A stretch of 25,366 nt of DNA, from positions 1 through 25,366 of IMG/VR virus record IMGVR_UViG_3300017771_000095; one strand, given 5' to 3'. The DNA comes from a virus. Under the pieces are notes generated by a model. That model did not search any database. It was not told the DNA's origin and worked only from the letters and a program-made list of their open reading frames with translations. Numbering within the stretch: the first letter of the stretch is position 1; each line of letters opens with the position of its first letter. A program made the translations under genes and the position numbers. Below are positions 22,336 through 25,366 of this stretch, one piece after another.

Positions 22336-25300
22336 ATGGCGTCAACACTTCAACAAAATACTTTCTCGGCAACTTATAAAGATGATTTTATCGATAGTGA
22401 TAATTATCATAGAGTATTGTTTAATGCTGGTAAAGCTTTACAAGCTAGAGAATTAACACAGCTTCAAACAATCATTAATAAGGAAGTTGAAAGATTTGGT
22501 AAAAATATTTTTAAAGAAGGTGCCTTAGTAAGGCCAGGTGGAGTTGTTCTCGAAACTAATAGAGAATTTATTAAGCTTGTGAATGGTGATGCCGACTTTG
22601 CTAATGTTCAAGTTGGAGACGAATTTACTTCAAGCAGTCCAACCAATATTAAGTTTAAAGTTTTAGAAAAAATAGCGGCTTCTTCTTCTCCTACTACAGA
22701 GCCTGATACCTTATATGTTCAATATACTGATATGGCTGGTCAAGCCGGTGGTGTAAATGCGATTAGAGTTGCCGATGGTGCTACACTAACAGGGCCACTA
22801 TTCAATGCGGCAAATCTGACATTAACTGCTGCGGCATCAAGCGCAACTGGAACCGGAAGTAGAGTTTCTGTTAATAATGGTGATTACTTTGTTCAAGGAC
22901 ATTTTGTATTTGCTAATGAACAGTCACTTATTCTTTCTAGATACACATCAACTCCAACGGCTGATATTGGTTTTAAAATTGTAGAAAATGTAGCTACTGC
23001 TGCAGACGACGCAGCTCTCTATGATAATCAAGGTGCTACTCCAAATATTGCTGCAGACGGTGCTGATCGATATCAGATTAAATTAACTCTTACAACTAGA
23101 GATCAACTTGCTTCTAATGAAAACTTTGTTTATCTCGCTAAAGTTGAAAATGGTAGAATTGTAGACCAAGTAGCAAAAGAAGATATTTACAATACAATTG
23201 GTGATTTTATTGCGTTAAGAACAAAAGAAGAATCAGGTGACTATGTTGTATCTCCTTTTAGAGCAAGCTTTAATAATTTAAATGATAGTAACTTAAGTTT
23301 AGATGTTTCTGCCGGTACTGCATATGTAGATGGTTATAGAATTTCTGTAGATGCTCAAACAATCACAGTACCAAAAGCTCAATCAACTATTGAACTAACA
23401 GATCAAAAAATTCCAGTATCTTATGGAAACTATGTTTTAGTGCAAACAACAAGTGGTCAACAAAAAGGTTTACCAAATATTGATACACTTGAAAAATTAA
23501 ATTTATACAATGCAATTACTGCAGGTGGCTCTGTGATTGGTACCGCCAGAGTAAGAAACGTAGAGGAAGACGGTGCCAATAATAGATATTATTTGTTTGA
23601 TATCCAAATGAATGCTGGATCAAGTTTTGCTACTACAAAAAGTATTGGAACGTCATCAAGCGCATTTGCTGATCTAGCTTTAGAAGGCGGTTTAGCAGTC
23701 TTAAAAGCTACTAATAATAACTCACTTATTTTTCCACTGCCAAACAAAAGTCCTACATTTTCTCCAGGAGTTACTGACGCAACGATGGACTATAACTTTA
23801 GAGCAAGAGTTACTGACACTTCAGACGGCTCTGGAGCCGGAACTTTTACTGCCCCTGCCGGTAGTAAATTTGGAGGATCTGTAATTGATTATGTAGTAGC
23901 TGCTACGAACGGACCAAGCTCTACATCAATTCCTACTTTGTCGACTACTGTTGGTAGTAATACTTTAACATACACTGGTGGTTCATCAACTACTGCTTAC
24001 GAATTAATTGCTACTTTCAACGTCGACGCTGAAAATACTAACCATATGAGAACAAAAACTCTTAATGAAGCGACTACTACTGTGGCTTGGAATACAGCTA
24101 CAGGAACAGGAGATTCAAACGGAAGCGGTCAACTTGTTCTTGATTTAGAATATGCTGACGTATATAAACTTTTAAGACTAAGAACTACAGATTCAAATGG
24201 TACCGATCTTACTGATTTATTTACTTTTGATAATGGTCAACGAGATAACTTTTATGCTGGCGGTCGATTAATACAAAAACCAGGAACAACTGTTCCAACC
24301 GTAAATATCTTTTACAGAATTCAATATTTTACACATAACGCTTTATCTGGAAGGCCTGGTTACTTTAGTGTAGAGTCATATGAAAATGCATTTAACGATG
24401 CGTCTCTTACTGGCGGAGCTCTTACTGGTGATGCCGCATATAATGCAGTTCCTAATTATCAAAAAGCTGATGGTTCAGTTATTAATTTAAGAGATACCTT
24501 AGATTTTAGACCGGTGCAAGGCACTCATCATGCAGACAATTATGATAGCAGTGGAGGTATTATTAACTTTATTCCAAGACCTAGTTCTTCGATTACTGCT
24601 GACATTACTCATTACGAAAGAAGAAAAGATAAATTAGTGGCTGTTGTTACCAATACTAAAGACGACAGAGAAGGTGCTGGCCAAATTGTATTACAACAAG
24701 GTGTTTCTTCCATTACTGATGCTCAAGAGCCTAGCACACCTACAGGATCTTTAACTCTTTACAATTTTGATTTGAATCCATATACATTTAATGAGTCAGA
24801 TCTAACCAGTGAATTTATTTCTAATAAAAGATTTACCATGAGAGACATTGGCAGGCTTGAAAATAGAATTAATAAATTAGAAGAATTGACTACATTAAGC
24901 TTACTTGAGTTAGATGCTTCTTCTATATTGATATTAGATTCAAGTGATAATCCTAGAACGAAAGCAGGATTCTTAGCAGACAACTTTAAAAGTGAAGCGT
25001 TTTCTGATGTAACAAATCTTGATTACAGAGCTGCGATCGATTTCGATAGATTTTCATTAAGACCTACGGTTTGGCCGAAAAATAATCGCTTGATCTATGA
25101 TTCAGCCGGTGGAACTGATATGGTAAATAAAGGAGATTTTTTACTTCTTCATATTGAATCAAATGAAAATTTAATTTACCAAGATAAAGCTACTCAAATA
25201 TTAAATGTTAATCCATTCGCAGTTATTACTAATACCGGTCATATTGACCTTTCACCTGCATCAGACGATTGGGTAGAAATAGAATACGTTCCAGATAATA

Positions 25301-25366
25301 TTGTGAATGCACCCGATAATGTTAGAAGCAGAGGATCAAGAAACGTCACTGGAAATTTATTTCTCC
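22336..25366 (+). CDS. Large DUF4815-type virion protein, C-terminus beyond window
   Basis: An open frame of at least 1010 residues runs off the right edge. The N-terminus includes DSDNYHRVLFNAGKALQARE followed by LTQLQTIINKEVERFG and GALVRPGG, the signature of the DUF4815 domain found in large cyanophage tail or fibre proteins. Later parts are long beta-rich Ser/Thr/Gly segments, with a helix MRDIGRLENRINKLEELTTL (about 835-854) that could be a short coiled coil. AGGAAAG precedes the ATG by about 4 nt. It lies where T4 keeps genes 9-12 for fibre attachment; a structural role as fibre network or adhesin is likely. Confidence 0.88.
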   Translation, partial: MASTLQQNTFSATYKDDFIDSDNYHRVLFNAGKALQARELTQLQTIINKEVERFGKNIFKEGALVRPGGVVLETNREFIKLVNGDADFANVQVGDEFTSSSPTNIKFKVLEKIAASSSPTTEPDTLYVQYTDMAGQAGGVNAIRVADGATLTGPLFNAANLTLTAAASSATGTGSRVSVNNGDYFVQGHFVFANEQSLILSRYTSTPTADIGFKIVENVATAADDAALYDNQGATPNIAADGADRYQIKLTLTTRDQLASNENFVYLAKVENGRIVDQVAKEDIYNTIGDFIALRTKEESGDYVVSPFRASFNNLNDSNLSLDVSAGTAYVDGYRISVDAQTITVPKAQSTIELTDQKIPVSYGNYVLVQTTSGQQKGLPNIDTLEKLNLYNAITAGGSVIGTARVRNVEEDGANNRYYLFDIQMNAGSSFATTKSIGTSSSAFADLALEGGLAVLKATNNNSLIFPLPNKSPTFSPGVTDATMDYNFRARVTDTSDGSGAGTFTAPAGSKFGGSVIDYVVAATNGPSSTSIPTLSTTVGSNTLTYTGGSSTTAYELIATFNVDAENTNHMRTKTLNEATTTVAWNTATGTGDSNGSGQLVLDLEYADVYKLLRLRTTDSNGTDLTDLFTFDNGQRDNFYAGGRLIQKPGTTVPTVNIFYRIQYFTHNALSGRPGYFSVESYENAFNDASLTGGALTGDAAYNAVPNYQKADGSVINLRDTLDFRPVQGTHHADNYDSSGGIINFIPRPSSSITADITHYERRKDKLVAVVTNTKDDREGAGQIVLQQGVSSITDAQEPSTPTGSLTLYNFDLNPYTFNESDLTSEFISNKRFTMRDIGRLENRINKLEELTTLSLLELDASSILILDSSDNPRTKAGFLADNFKSEAFSDVTNLDYRAAIDFDRFSLRPTVWPKNNRLIYDSAGGTDMVNKGDFLLLHIESNENLIYQDKATQILNVNPFAVITNTGHIDLSPASDDWVEIEYVPDNIVNAPDNVRSRGSRNVTGNLFL

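Overview
This window reads as part of the genome of a marine-type, T4-like myovirus: an AT-rich tailed phage with a contractile tail. The evidence is a long run of T4-type tail and baseplate genes (gp4, gp26, gp48, gp53, gp27-like, gp5, gp25, gp6, gp8), T4-style late promoters (TATAAATA), host-type early promoters (T/G-T/G-TACA, 17 nt, TATAAT or TAGAAT) and three phage-encoded tRNAs. A DUF4815-like virion protein and a gp5 without a lysozyme domain point to the cyanophage/pelagiphage side of the group. The host cannot be fixed from this window; no photosynthesis genes are visible.

Layout. (1) 1-1324, minus strand: the start of a long unknown gene cut by the window edge and a 72-aa unknown gene, each behind its own early promoter. 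(2) 1325-1588: a divergent control region with back-to-back early promoters, a palindrome and a stem-loop. (3) 1589-4728, plus strand: early-type small genes, namely two different HExxH zinc metallopeptidase-like proteins overlapping by 4 nt, a small unknown protein, a glutaredoxin, four unknown proteins and a SleB-type cell wall hydrolase. Stem-loop plus early-promoter cassettes separate the transcription units. (4) 4730-5150: tRNA-Arg(UCU), tRNA-Leu(UAA), about 175 nt of unexplained noncoding sequence, and tRNA-Gly(UCC). (5) 5152-9520, minus strand, late: putative tape measure protein, the gp26/gp51-type tail assembly chaperone pair, a tail-tube-fold protein, a conserved unknown and the head completion protein gp4. 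(6) 9571-25366, plus strand, late: gp48, gp53, gp27-like hub, gp5 spike, three tandem six-repeat propeller-like adhesins, gp25, gp6, a gp7/gpI-like protein, a small fibre-like protein, gp8 and a giant DUF4815 protein that runs off the end.

How it fits together. Early promoters drive the small genes at the left. Late genes diverge from 9521-9570, where two late promoters on opposite strands interleave within 33 bp. The minus arm supplies the tail chaperones and the ruler; the plus arm supplies tube cap, hub, spike, wedges and surface proteins.

The strongest new observation is an apparent programmed -1 ribosomal frameshift. The gp26-like gene ends T TTT TTA TAA, and the -1 frame stays open through a 59-codon gp51-like extension that ends inside the start of the tape measure gene. 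Other points of interest are the three tandem paralogues that each carry exactly six repeats, a 12-bp hairpin whose loop is complementary to the ribosome-binding sites of the early genes, and five copies of a mobile-cassette-like early promoter.
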